Of a DNA stretch of 64,000 bases, positions 10,907 through 22,115 are shown one piece after another. Source of the stretch: Helichrysum umbraculigerum (taxonomy: Eukaryota; Streptophyta; Magnoliopsida; Asterales; Asteraceae). The notes under the pieces were generated by a model. The model was not told the origin of the DNA. It ran no database searches and worked only from the letters and a program-made list of their open reading frames with translations. The stretch lies in contig CATIUR010000012.1 in assembly GCA_949592205.1 (NCBI GenBank), forward strand, positions 2,008,501-2,072,500, read 5' to 3'. Both the position numbers and the translations under genes were made by a program. Positions within the stretch are counted from its first letter, which is position 1. Each line of letters starts with the position of its first letter.

Positions 10907-12379
10907 TCAAGACTCTTGGAAGGATTTGTATGATTCGTTCCGACCCTTCCACAAGGGGTGGTTTGAGACTCGTTCTTTTGAAAGAACATTTTTAGGCAGA
11001 AAGCTTTTTGAAAGTTTAGTAATGACGCTAAAAATTAAATCTACAGGTTGTAGATAAAAGCGCTCGAATTCGCTTAAGAATTTTCGTTCCTCAAATTCTA
11101 AATCAACAAGATCACTAACGAGTTTATTAAAGGCCTTTCGTACTTTCTTAGGGTTTGAAATTCCATCACGTGGTCCTTGATCATCAAAATTTAGGTCAAA
11201 GATGAGTTTGTTCAAGATTTCTAAAAGTATTTCTTCTTCCTGCGAATAAGGGTCTCCGTTAGTGAGCATGACTGCTTTAGAGAGTTCACTGATTTCGGCT
11301 TTTTGGGGGGAAGTGAAAGGATATTTAGAGGATGAAAAGATTTGAATGAGTTTGGTGTGAGACTCTTTTCTTTGTGCGAAGAAGGCGGTCTCAATCTTTT
11401 CTTCAGTGGAATCAGGAAAAACGTCTATCAATTTTGAGATTAAGTGTGTGGCGGGGTCAACAAAGAATGGAAGTTTACCAGGGATAATGATTGAAATCAT
11501 TGGGTCCTTTTCTATCCAGAACTCAAGCACAGAAATTATTGCAGCGACATAGCGATTGATCAGTGTCGGAGACACAGGATGATAATCGATGTTGGCGTAT
11601 AACTCAAAAAGTAGATCTAAATCTGCTTTGAACTTTAGTTCCTCATCTCTGAAATTCGTGAAAATGCTTTCGCTTCCTTGATTAGACAGGCAAAAAAGAA
11701 ATCTTACTTGCTCGTCTAGCTTAGCAATCATCTCTCTTTGTTTGTAGGAGAAAGGAAAGTCGGAGGAGTTTAACTGCCTCATGAATGCTTTATAGACGTC
11801 TATCTTACGAGGGGGATCTAAAGAAGTGCCAAGATGGCGTTCTTCAAAACAAGTTTCTTCAGATTCGACTGGTGGAACCTTATCCACCACTCGATAAATG
11901 GTATAATTGTGTTCGGTTAGAAAGGAGTGAAAGAGTCCGTCGTTCTGTCAATTTGACAGTGTTTTGCCATACACTGATGTCTCGGGAATGAGGGTGATTA
12001 AATCAGGTAATTCCGGAGGCTTTACTTCGTATTTTCCTTTGTGGGAATTACTGAAGTGGACAAAATTTGGTAAATCAGGCGATTGAAAAACTTGGAAGTG
12101 GTTTTCTAACGATTATGAATGTTCAAGATCAGATAATTGGTCTGCACATTCATCAAAGTCATGGTATCGATTTGGGAAGAAAAGTGGGATTCTAACTGAT
12201 TCTTCATGGATTTCGGAGGGTTCTTCGGTTTCAGAGGAATAAGGTGAAAACAAATCAGATCCTAACTCATGCTTTAAATTGTCGAAGAATTTCGTGTCAT
12301 CCATAGCCATCAATTCGTGTTTGGTGAAAAGGGAAATGGAGCTTGAAGACTTTGAATAAGAGGGTTTTCGTGTTGTCAT
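10907..12379 (-). pseudogene. ORFX of element E (unrecognised protein family), two in-frame stops
   Basis: One frame of 490 codons, broken by stops near 12113 (TAA) and 11950 (TGA). It aligns with the 489-codon ORFX of element B along its length: MMAMDDxxFF near the N-terminus, YTIYRVVD near residue 160, RYVAAxI..LEFWI.KDP, PFFVDP and GISNPKKVRK. A helical module of about 32 residues with the core FPF(S/T)xxQ appears twice, near residues 195-228 and 341-372. The C-terminus lacks the RYTFPQPRA motif of the other copies. I do not recognise the family. It is not protease, reverse transcriptase, RNase H or integrase. Confidence 0.72.
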
Positions 12380-12499
12380 TTTAAAATAAATACTAATTAA
12401 TACTACTACTTAAATTAAACTACTTAAATTAACTTTCGGGAAAGAAAGGATCTCCTAAATACTACTACTTAAGGCGGCTTTGAATTGTACGTTTTGCGA

Positions 12500-12518
12500 T
12501 TCCCCGGCAGCGGCGACA
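12500..12518 (-). other. PBS of element E, Athila type
   Basis: The minus strand reads TGTCGCCGCTGCCGGGGAA, six bases after the LTR end. This is close to the TGGCGCC-type PBS (tRNA-Asp class, as I recall) typical of Athila elements. Confidence 0.85.
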
Positions 12519-12524
12519 AAAACT

Positions 12525-15193
12525 TGACGGCCGTCCGAACGGCACGTTATTCACGGGCAGAGATTGTCGTTAGTTATCTCGGACTTGCAGCTCGAGTGGG
12601 CGTCAGGGGTTTTAAATTTGTATTTTGCGGGGCTTAAATTATATGTACTACCTACTTTGGTTAGTAAGTGGTAAATATGACCTAAGATCATTCTAAAGAT
12701 CGCGAAGTGGTGCGGATTAAAGCTGGTGCTTTCAGCAGGGAAGTATTTATGATAGAACAAAGCACGTAGGTTTGGGGTTTTTAAACTAGAGACAAATAAT
12801 TAAAATGCGGGAAATAAAATACAGGAAAACAGGTAAAGATAGATATGTGATTGCTGAGATTTCAATAATTAATGTTTCAGGATGACAGAATAAATGAGGG
12901 CATTACTAAGTTAAATTGGTGAACTATTAGGTGTAAACACTAGAACACTACCAATTAATTTTCCCATTGGCGTGTCACTTGGAGCTAAGTTATCATGATT
13001 CTGATCGGAGCAATACGCAAGACTTCCAATACTTACCTAATTGAAAGGCAAGCAACCTATTTTGGTGGAATACTGAAGTGCATGAATCAGCCGCGTATCG
13101 ACTCATAGGTCCGACCGTTCTTAACCCCTAAGATAGTTTACCTGTTAATTAGTTATGCAGCTGATTAATAACATTGTGTTTTTAGACCGCTGATTATGTT
13201 AGACTTAGTGCTTTAAGTATCTCAAGTCACTTGGACTCTTACTTTATTTCTAAGTCGTGTTTGTATTCATTTAAGCTCCGGTTACTTCAACTTATGACTT
13301 AAGACTCTCCTTTTCAAACAGTTATACATCCCTGGATTATTCGCAGTTTGTTAAAACTTGTTTCGTATGCAGACCATGCCTTTCAGTAATAAACTGTGTG
13401 TTTTATAGAATGATTCCACGGCTTCTTACATTCAACATGTGGTCAAGATTAATTGACAGTAAAAATGACACTCTTAACCTAATTAAATTAAAAGCAGTGC
13501 AGAAATGTAAACCTAATATGTACAACGAGTGGTTTCACTGTGTCTTACTTATTGCATGTTATGGGCACAGATAACTACTTACCCTAATTATGGTTGATCA
13601 GGTCCTAATTACTAGGTTGCAGTCATGTGTATAACCGGAAAGGGTACTCCATAAATTAGAATTAAGTTCATAAAGCCTAATTATCACAAAAGTTATTAAT
13701 TCTCATTTATCTGAACGTGTTTACGAACATTAGTTTACAGTACTTTGACTTTCACAGGATATATCAGTTAGTTCGTAAAACTTTAATATCCTTTCGGAGT
13801 TCCAATATTAAACCAGAGCTGACTCCCGTAATATGACTACCTTCGGTCGTTCTCATACTTCCATACAATCCTACTTCGCCAGAAGCATTTCCGGTACTAT
13901 ATCGGAGAAACAGTCGAATAGGGGCCGTCATATTACTTTACGATAGCTTGAGGTCGATCCGAAATATAACTACCTTCGGTCGTCTCAGACTTCCAAGCAT
14001 TTGTACTCCGCATAAAGCGTTTCCAGTACTATATCTGAGAGTAGTCGAATCGGGGCCGTTATATTACTTCACAAACATTTACACTGATTATGTAATGTTA
14101 TCCCTACTTATAATTTTTTACATCTCAACAATCACAATAATAAACTACTCGCAATTCATGGCAATAAATAAATCACATACCAAATAATAATGCATAATTA
14201 AATATAACATAAAACGAGTATGTAAAAAGGAATTAGATATCACTCGAAAAATAAAGTGTAGCAGTGTATTATCTATAATTGACAAACTCGTTGCACGTAC
14301 AAAAAAAATCTTCAATTCCGATCGTTCCTTCTAGTTCCTAAATGAATCCGAAGATTAACTAAACTAATCCTAGAGTGAGAAAGATTACAAAAATTAAAGA
14401 AAATTCAAGAGTGAGCAAATGGGGCTGAAAATAGCCTAGGAGTGTGTGTTTTTCAATTGCGAATCCAACAGTATATTTATAGCTGAAATCCGGCTCACGA
14501 TAGCAAAGTTAGGCACATTTTAGCGAAAAAGCGCGCGCGGTACGCGTACGGGACGAAAAAAGGTGGCGCACGGACGAAAAAGCACTCGGCAACGGCCGGA
14601 AGCGGGCCGGCACCGGTTGGACCCGGGCCGGCACCGTCTCACCGATCCAAAAAGGCAGCCGGCACCGGTTGCATGCCAGCCGGCCGGCCTCGTCAGTGCA
14701 ATTTTTTTGGTTCACGTTTTCGTGCGTATCTCCTTCGTTTTGCGTCCGATTGCGATGATTCTTTTTGCGTTGGAATCGATTTTCAAAAACAAAGACTTTG
14801 ATGTAAAGAAATCCCCAAGATGATTTTCCAATCTTAAGATGTCTTGTTCCGAATGTTTTGAATCTTTCGTAGCGTGTGGAATCTTTGTTCTTTGTCCGTT
14901 TTAGTTGATTCTTTTTGCGTTGGATTCTATTTTTGGAAATGAAGACTTTGGTATAGATAAATATTTGGGATGATCCTTTTCACTTGAAATTTCATCTTGG
15001 TTGCCTTTGATCTTCAAACGCGCGTGAAATCTTCAGTTTTTGGCCGTTTTGCCTGATTTTTCTCGTGCTTCCTTATTTTAACCTACTTGAAAAAACATTA
15101 TTGATAAATATAATATTTGATCTCTTTTACCAAGTATTGTTTTAAAATGGAAGAGATATCGTTAGTAAAAACGTGACTTTTTACGCGATATCA
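12525..15193 (-). repeat. 5' LTR of element E (2669 bp)
   Basis: On the minus strand it starts TGATATCGCGTAAAAAGTCA at 15193, the same terminus as the LTRs of element A, and ends CCGTCA before the PBS. It carries two copies of the roughly 110-bp block with GGAAATGCTTC-type words (13810-14070) that element A also duplicates. A TATA-like TATAAATAT lies at 14473-14481 (minus). The GC-rich stretch at 14530-14700 is part of the LTR; the open frames there are not genes. Confidence 0.82.
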
Positions 15194-16108
15194 GGGAATT
15201 CTAATTTTGATTTTGCTTCGTCATCGTCGAGAGGTCACTCGGGGGGCATCCTCTCGATATGGGATCCGGTAATTTTTGTAAAAAGTAGGATTTTCTCGTT
15301 TACTAATGTGCTTATCGTTGAAGGCAGATGGATTGAGTCCAATATTGATGTTTTTATGGTTAATGTTTACGCGCCTCAAGATGAAAAAGAGAAACAAAAT
15401 CAGTGGAATTTCATTATTGGATTCATGTCCTCAAACCCCGGGAAATATATTCTTCTAGGTGACTTTAATTCGGTGCGGAATGAAAATGAGAGATTTGGAT
15501 CCTGTTTCTCTCTCACGAATGCAATTGTCTTTAACGAATTCATTGCCAATGGTAATCTTGTTGATGTCCCAATGGGAGGTTATAAATATGCACGTATAAA
15601 AAGCGCCTGCACAAAAGGAAGTCTTCTTGATAGGTTTTTTATCTCGGATTCTCTATGGAGTCAACTCAGTTTAATGGAGGCAGTTGTGTTGGATCGAAAT
15701 ATTTCTGATCACCATCCTATTCTCCTTCGGCATTTTGTGGTTGATTATGGTCATGTTCCTTCTAAGATATATCATTCGTGGTTCAAGAAGGAAGGATTTG
15801 ATGCTATGGTGAATTCTTACTAGTCTTCCGGTGAATTCAATAATTCTGTATCTGCGTTACTTAAATTCAAAAATAAACTGAAGGGATTAAAAGGGATGAT
15901 AAAAAGATGGATTTTTGAGAGAAGATCTAATCAGGATGATTTTGGTAAGCTTCATTAGAGTTAAAAAGGTTGGATCAAGCTGTTGATAATAGGTGTGCCT
16001 CCCATGATGTCAGTTGCGACAGAATGAATATCATGAATAGAATACATTCACATGAAGCTAGACAAAAGGAAGATGTTATTCAAAAGCAAGGGTTAATGGT
16101 GTGTTGAT
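15194..16108 (+). pseudogene. LINE ORF2, endonuclease part (left fragment)
   Basis: From 15194 to 15823 an open frame encodes an APE-type endonuclease typical of plant L1 LINEs: SGGILSIWD, VNVYAP, the catalytic GDFNSV and the terminal SDHHPILL. Stops and frameshifts follow to 16108, but the linker region (SALLKFKNKLKGLKGMIK) is still readable. The left end is element E's insertion point, so the true start is lost; the ATG at 15173 belongs to the E LTR. The frame resumes at 54190: the codons for GVLID before element A join ADENSNFF after it, which shows that the two pieces were one gene. Confidence 0.9.
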
Positions 16109-18533
16109 TGATATCGCGTAAAAAGTCACGTTTTTACTACTGATATCTACCTCATTTTAGAACAATTCTTGGCATATAAGCTCAAATGACACGTAAATCA
16201 GTGATAATTTGCCAAGAAGGTCAAACCATGGGAACACGAGAAAAATCAAGCAAAACTAAAGGAAAACGAAGATTCCACGCACGTTTGAAGATTTGTAGCA
16301 ACCAAGAAAAGATTTCAAGATAGAAAGGATCACCATCAAGAATTCTCTTCAAAGTCTTCATTTTCAAAATACGAATCTAACAAAAGAAAAATCAACAAAA
16401 ACGGATGAAGAATGAAGATTTTGCACACTACGAAAGGTTCAAATGATTCGGTATAAGACATTTAAAGATCAGAGAAACATCTCAGGGATTTCTTTAAATC
16501 AAAATCTTCGTTTCTGAAAATCGAATCCAACGCAAAAGAATCGTCGAAAACTGGCGCATAACGAAGAAGATACGAGCCGAACAAGGAACAGACGGTTACA
16601 CGTGCAACCACTTGCCATGTACTTTTGTGCATGGATGGCTAGATGCTAGCCGGCGCCGCCTGGCAACCGGCCTCCAAAGGCTGGATGCTGCCCGTCTCCA
16701 CCTCCTTTTTTGTCCTTTCCTGGTACATGTGCTACCACTTTCCGCAACTTTAGGGTACACGTGCTACCACTTTCGGCGCCTTTAGGGTACATGTGCTACC
16801 ACTTTCCGGAAAAGGACCACCCCCAAATGCATGCTAACTTGAGCCTAAGATGGCTAACATACACCCATCTTCATGTATAAATAGGGCATCAAGGCTCATT
16901 TGAAAAACACACCATTTCTATCACACTTTCTTTGCTTCACAAAAGCACATACACACCTTCCTAGCTTATTTTTCTCACTCTAGAAATAAGCTCCAACTTT
17001 CTCACTCTACATTCTTTGTCCAGATTAGTTTTAACTAGTATTTAAACTAGTTTAGAAGTTTAATTAGGAATAGAAGGAAAGTGCGGAACGCTTTGTAATC
17101 TTCGGTGTACGCTCGGAATTGTGTCAATTAATTCAAGTCTATTCTCTCTCGCATTTAATCCTGGTTCTTTCTATCCTTATCTATCTTAATTAATTACGTT
17201 TGTATTGATTATGTTAGATTTAGTTATTGCCATGATTAGAGAGTAGTATACTTGTTGTGTTTGCTTGCGATGTAGTTAGTTAATTATGGGATGATTTATA
17301 AATAAATATTAAAGTAATATGACGGCCCCTATTCGACTGTTTCTCGATATAGTACTGGAAACACTTCAAGGTGGAGTACAAATGTATGGAAGTCAAGGAA
17401 CGACCGAAGGTAGTCATATTACGAAACGGTACAATATTACGAAGTAATACGACGGCCCCTATTCGACTGTTATGCAGTATAGCGTTGGAAACACTTTAGG
17501 TGTAGTACAAACACGTGGAAGCTGTGTAACGACCAAAAGTAGTTATATTACAGACTAATATATAAAATGAGAAACCTAGTTTAATTAACCTTTCTAAATA
17601 GAGTTTTAAACTTCAAATTAATCTATCACCTTTCCACCAATAAACGTGATTACAACACCTTTTTAACGACGTCCAATTAAAAGGTAGTTAGTCATTTATG
17701 TCAATATAATTTGTCAAAGGTATGAAACTATGGAACCGCAAGGCTACATGGGGGATTATCGTAGGACAAGACATGGCCAAGGTTTGAAGCGGTGGAACCA
17801 CTTAAAGTGAGGAACACTGTGAATAACTAGGGGATTTATTGGGTAGTCTTAAGCAAGGGCTGGTTTAAAGTCATAAATGAACTTTTTAAATACATGAATC
17901 TGTTAGGATGACGAGGAATTGTTATATGATTCAGTTTTGTCTAGTACCTTTAGATTCTGTCTTCGTTCATAAGAAAGGAAAATTAAACTTAAATAAAGAT
18001 CTTTCTTATTATTCTAAATACTTTGTGATGTCACCATAACCTAGTTCCTGGTGTGACATGCTAATGGGATTTTAATTAGTAGGGAATCTAGTATTTACAT
18101 CACAAGTATCCAAGAGTAACGATTAACAAATATCTTTCAAAAACAGTCTCTCCAAACATCTTCCCATAACTTAATTAACGAAGTCTCAACAAACACTATC
18201 TTTATCTTATCTGCTTTATCTTTTATTTTAATTTCGCTTTTATTTATTTACATGCCTAAGTTAGTTAATAGAAAAACCAAAACTCCCCCACTATTTTATA
18301 AACCCTTCACTAGTTTGAAAGCCCTCATCTGCCACGCCTTAGTTTGAATTCAGTCGGTTTGAAGAACGACTATAGGTCATACCTACCACTTGCTCACCCT
18401 TAGGATTAGCATTGTTAGGGAAAACTTAGGCCCCGCAATTACAAATTTAAAACACCCACCGATCGCCGTCGCCAGTAGCCGGTGCAACGACAAAGGGTAA
18501 GTAATTTCCTTACTGACCGCTAGTGACGCATCA
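16109..18533 (+). repeat. 5' LTR of element A (2425 bp)
   Basis: Contains TATAAATAGG at 16876-16885 with three upstream tandem units ending in CTACCACTTTCC, a likely RNA start region after it, and a duplicated block of about 110 bp (17318-17430 and 17446-17552) with GGAAACACTT...GTACAAA words. Open frames here are not genes. Confidence 0.92.
16715..16810 (+). promoter_or_regulatory. Three tandem ACACGTGCTACC-type units upstream of the LTR TATA box
   Basis: Three units of about 34 bp, each GGTACA(C/T)GTGCTACCAC followed by TTTC(C/G)G, precede the TATA box at 16876 by 70-160 bp. The middle unit contains CACGTG, a G-box-like core; the first and third have CATGTG. The same array is in the other LTR at about 52381-52470. 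Confidence 0.7.
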
Positions 18534-18541
18534 ACTTTTTT

Positions 18542-18559
18542 TGGCACAGCTGCCGGGGA
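18542..18559 (+). other. PBS of element A
   Basis: TGGCACAGCTGCCGGGGA begins eight bases after the LTR end. It is the Athila-type PBS with two changes (CA for GC) against the copy in element B. Confidence 0.85.
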
Positions 18560-18587
18560 ACCAACTGTACGATCCATAGGCGTCGAG

Positions 18588-19492
18588 ATGAACTTACTTG
18601 CTTGTGAACTTTTAGGATTAATTGTTCTCCTTAGACCCCTACATCTTTCTTTATTTTTCCTTCATTTTACTACTTTCAAAATTACGTTATCCCTATTCAC
18701 TCAACTAGTCAACCACTTGCAAATGAGACTATGACAGCTACACGTATAACTCTCGCTGAAGACTCTAAACCTTTAATTGAAGGTCGAAGAGGACCAATTG
18801 TCTATCCGGAAATTGGTAGAGGATCATTCGAGTTAAAGCCACACATTGTTCAGTTAGTCCAAAACCTCTGTCAGTTCCATGGCCTACCAAATGATGATCC
18901 CAACTCTCACCTTGACAAATTCATTTCCTTATCCAACTCCTTTAAACCGATTGGGGTTAATCAGGACATAGTCTATCTATACCTATTTCCCTATTCACTC
19001 ACTCTTCATGCACAAGCCTGGTTTGAGGGATTTGAGCTTAACTATATAACCTCTTGGGTAGAATTAGCAACCAAATTTTTGGCCAAATACTTCCCCCCAT
19101 CAAAACAAGCCACGTTTAGGACCAACATCATAAACTTCCGTAAAGTCCATGATGAATCAATCTACGTTGCATGGGAATGCTTTAAGGGATTACTTAAGAA
19201 ATGTCCAAATCATCGATTTGAGCGCTCAGACCAGTTGCGCATTTTCTACAATGGTCTCTTCTCATATCACCGTCCTTTACTTGATACTGCCTCTCAAGGT
19301 AGTTTCATAGACTGTACGGCAAATGAAGCTTGGAGCCTTATTGAGAAAATGACCATACACAACCATGACTGGAATAGTGAAAATCACTCCTCAATAGTGA
19401 ATCCACCAACTACGCTCAGAAATGAAGCTATCAAAACTCTCACTCAGCAAGTGGCAGACCTAACCAAGGAGATCAAGGAATTGAAAAGTTAA
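18588..19492 (+). pseudogene. Gag of element A (Athila-lineage), frameshifted near the N-terminus
   Basis: The ATG at 18588 opens MNLLACELLGLIVLLRPLHLS, which aligns with the N-terminus of element C gag. The frame then shifts before 18731, from which 253 codons are open. These hold the retrotransposon gag domain (PF03732-like): a L.....F...PNDDP..HL.KF motif, WFE, FL.KYFPPSK and the helical stretch up to a C-terminal coiled segment (LTQQVADLTKEIKELK). No zinc knuckle is seen, as expected for Athila gag. Stops follow in the gag-protease linker (19493-19902). Confidence 0.85.
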
Positions 19493-19902
19493 CAACAAAA
19501 AGTCTGTCAAGTTCAAACCTGCCTTAATTGTGCTTATCTGAACCACTCAGCCCAAATTCCCAGTCTCATCTAACTCCGCCCAATACTAACCCTTCCTTTA
19601 ACCCACCTAGGAATAGCCCACTAACTTACCAACCTCAACCTTTGGAACCCTCTTCCTCACAAATCTCTAGTTTTGACGACACCATGATTTAGGCCATTCA
19701 AGGAATCTCAGCTAGACAAGACCAAACACCTCTCTTCTTAAGAGACCATTTGACTTTGATAAAAGCTTTCGAATCCCAATTAGGGCAATTAGCACAACGT
19801 ATTAACGCGAAACCTCAGGATAGTCCAACTAGTTGCCATAAGGAGGCTTCCCATATTCAAGACTCTTAGGTAGCACATAGCCCACCCTCGGTTTCTTCTC
19901 CG

Positions 19903-20734
19903 GTGAAGGAACCAACTATTGTCCCATCGATAATGGATTTAGAGTCTACAATAAATAGGAAAGTAAACATTCCATTTCCGGCTCATCTTAAACAACGACC
20001 CGACAAGCTTAAGTCTTTTAAGCTTGATAGGAAATTCCTAAATACCGTATCTGAAGTTCCTTCCAAAAAGTACTTCAGAAGGATTATTGCAACCAAGGAT
20101 AAGGTACCCGAAGTACCCAATGTCCTGCTGAATGAGGAATGTTCAGCTATCTTGAAAAATACATTTCCAGAAAAACTCAGAGACACTGGACGTTTTACTC
20201 TCCCCTGTTCTATCTACAATTCAGGCATCATATGTTCTCTTGCCGATTTAGGAGCTAGTGTTAATCTTATGCCATACTCACTTTTCAAGAGGCTTGAGTT
20301 AGAAAATCTTCGACCTACTAAAATGACCATACCACTCGGTCAAATACCCTAGGGGAATAGCTGAAAATGTTTTAGTTAGGATTGATAAATTTCTTTACCC
20401 AGCAGATTTTGTAGTAATGGATATGCAGGAAGACGTACACATCACAATCAAACTAGGAAGACCTTTCATGAATACGGCCAAGGCAATCATCAACGTCTTC
20501 GCACAAACCATCAGCTTGCAGTCTCAGGGAGAAACCATCACTTTCCATATGGACAATCCTAACGCTGGAGACCAAGCCAATATGTACATGATCTCCATGA
20601 ACAAGACCACAAAGGACAAAGAAACTGCAAGGTCAACAAGTGAAAGTAAATCTAGTAAGGAAATGGCAATCACGCCTTATTTCCCTATTGACCTCCGACG
20701 AATAGGACAAGAGATGAAAAATGCATTTCCATGA
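19903..20734 (+). pseudogene. Aspartic protease of element A, frameshifted
   Basis: Athila-type retropepsin: FTLPCSI, then SLADLGASVNLMP carrying the catalytic Asp-Leu-Gly (the Athila variant of Asp-Thr-Gly), then a frameshift near 20350. The frame resumes with VDM-type strand DFVVMDMQED and the flap/hydrophobic block LGRPFMNTAKAIINV, ending at 20734. This enzyme would cleave the gag polyprotein inside particles. Autonomous Athila elements have reverse transcriptase next; here an ORFX follows. Confidence 0.85.
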
Positions 20735-20928
20735 GTGAAAAACCCAACGATGGAAGAAATTTGGATGAGAAAGATGGAAGAAGAAAACAAAAGAAGCATA
20801 CCACCAACTAATCTGTTTACCACTGAAGAAATGATAGGAAGTAACCCAACCATCCCACGAGAGGGGAAACACTAGAGGAATATTCCAAATGCACAAGATA
20901 CCAACCGCAAACCATCATATATCACAAA

Positions 20929-21574
20929 GTGCACGAAGAATTCATCCAAAGATTTGACAAAGTAGGAGGAATAAGCGGCGTAGTCAACATGCTTGCCCAT
21001 TCCCCTGCTGAACTGCAATTCTGTCAACAACAGAAACGGACTTACGCTAGGATCTACAATGCCCTTAAAAGATCTAACACCCCATTCACCTCAACGCAAT
21101 GGGATATGTTAGGATCCATTAGAGCGCATGTGAAAGAGACTATTGGACATCCGAGCAGTGGTGCCGACATCTTGACGATGAATGACCTCACATCATTGCT
21201 TGACTTGCTAAGTAGAGAAGATCACCTTAGTTCCAAAGAAAGCGGATATATGGTTATCAACTCCACTATTGAAAAACAAGTTGAGTTATTGATTGAAGAA
21301 CTTAGTAATCTCGTTTGGGAGGAATCAAGGCGCGAACGACCCCTTAGGGTTACATATGAATCACCACTTGATATCTCTACTTTTGTTACGATCCATGTAA
21401 GGGAGATTCAACAATAGAATAGTAACTCCAGAACGAAGTTCATATTCTACTCAGGATGCAAGGAGATACTTTGTCAGCTTACTCTAGTTTTCTCATAATC
21501 CGACTTTCCATTCAACGACCATCAGCACCGGCAAATCAAGAACCTGTGCACATCTATCAGAAGATTCAATGGAG
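20929..21574 (+). pseudogene. ORFX of element A, 5' part (interrupted by copia insertion)
   Basis: Open for 162 codons to 21417, then readable with stops to the insertion site. It aligns with residues about 140-330 of the element C ORFX: YARIYNALKRSNTPFTSTQ (module 1), the linker DDLTSLLDLLSREDHLSSKES..MVI.STIE, W-E-ES-R, and the start of module 2 (SDFPFNDHQ) after the stop at 21415-21417. The rest continues at 26914. Confidence 0.8.
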
Positions 21575-21579
21575 ACCCC

Positions 21580-22115
21580 TGTAGGTTACATATGATTCGG
21601 ACCAAATCGAGTCGTATACCCTTTTGTATGAGCGGAAATCAAACAAATGGGTTTTGCAAATTAAAACATGAACAAACACAAATCGTATTGTAATCTTTGT
21701 ATGTATTAACACTTGAAAGTATAATCGATTACAAATACAAACACAAACTCAAACAATCTGCCCTCTCTCTCTCTAACTCGCCACTTTCTCTCTCTAAACA
21801 CTCTCTCACACACACACAAAGAAGGCTTTTTTAAATGAAGACATTTGACCTCTATTTATAGTCTGACCCAGACATCATGCGACACAAGCCTTGTGTCGCA
21901 TAGGATGTTCATGCGACACAGTCCTTGTGTCGCATAGATTGCTTCTGCGACACAATGCTTGTGTCGCATAGAATCCTTCTGCGACACATTGCTTGTGTCG
22001 CATGACATACAAAAATTGTAATTAAATTAGAACTAAAACTATTCAATACGTAATTACAATTCCGACATGATTACAGACTGAGACCAACTGACAGACACAC
22101 ATTGATGTACCAACA
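21580..22115 (-). repeat. 3' LTR of gag-only copia element (536 bp)
   Basis: Begins TGTAGGTTACATATG in plus orientation and ends TGTACCAACA. Contains the TATA word (minus TATAAATAG, 21852-21860) and the 34-bp spaced palindrome array 21878-22002. Confidence 0.96.
21878..22002 (-). promoter_or_regulatory. Four 23-bp palindromes at exact 34-bp spacing, upstream of TATA
   Basis: Palindromes of the form TGCGACACAN-N3-NTTGTGTCGCA start at 21878, 21912, 21946 and 21980. In the element's direction they lie about 20-140 bp upstream of the TATA word at 21852-21860. The other LTR repeats the array at 26671, 26705, 26739 and 26773. Likely binding sites or cruciform-forming promoter elements; the binding partner is unknown. 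Confidence 0.85.

Larger units (their letters stand above)
6659..15193 (-). mobile_element. Element E: Athila-related non-autonomous LTR element (3' end missing)
   Basis: Reads right to left: 5' LTR 12525-15193, PBS, decayed ORFX, a 1.9-kb spacer, decayed ORF1, then tract-like GTGTGGGAT words at about 6660-6800, where the insertion of the LTR at 5805-6658 interrupts it. Its 3' LTR is outside the window. No gag, protease, reverse transcriptase or integrase is found. The gene order is the same as in element B (38711-50889). Confidence 0.82.

Noticed and set aside
10907..12379. ORFX as a degenerate reverse transcriptase
   Set aside because: No RT motifs (DD, LPQG-type or RQG) in any of four copies, and the repeated FPF(S/T)xxQ module does not fit RT or RNase H.
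14509..14823. GC-rich open frames in LTR E
   Set aside because: They lie inside the LTR upstream of its TATA-like word, overlap on both strands and have no recognisable domain.
21878..22002. Regularly spaced palindromes that look like a CRISPR array
   Set aside because: Plant nuclear DNA, repeats are duplicated in both LTRs of one element, spacers are only 11 bp, and there are no cas genes. It is an LTR promoter array.
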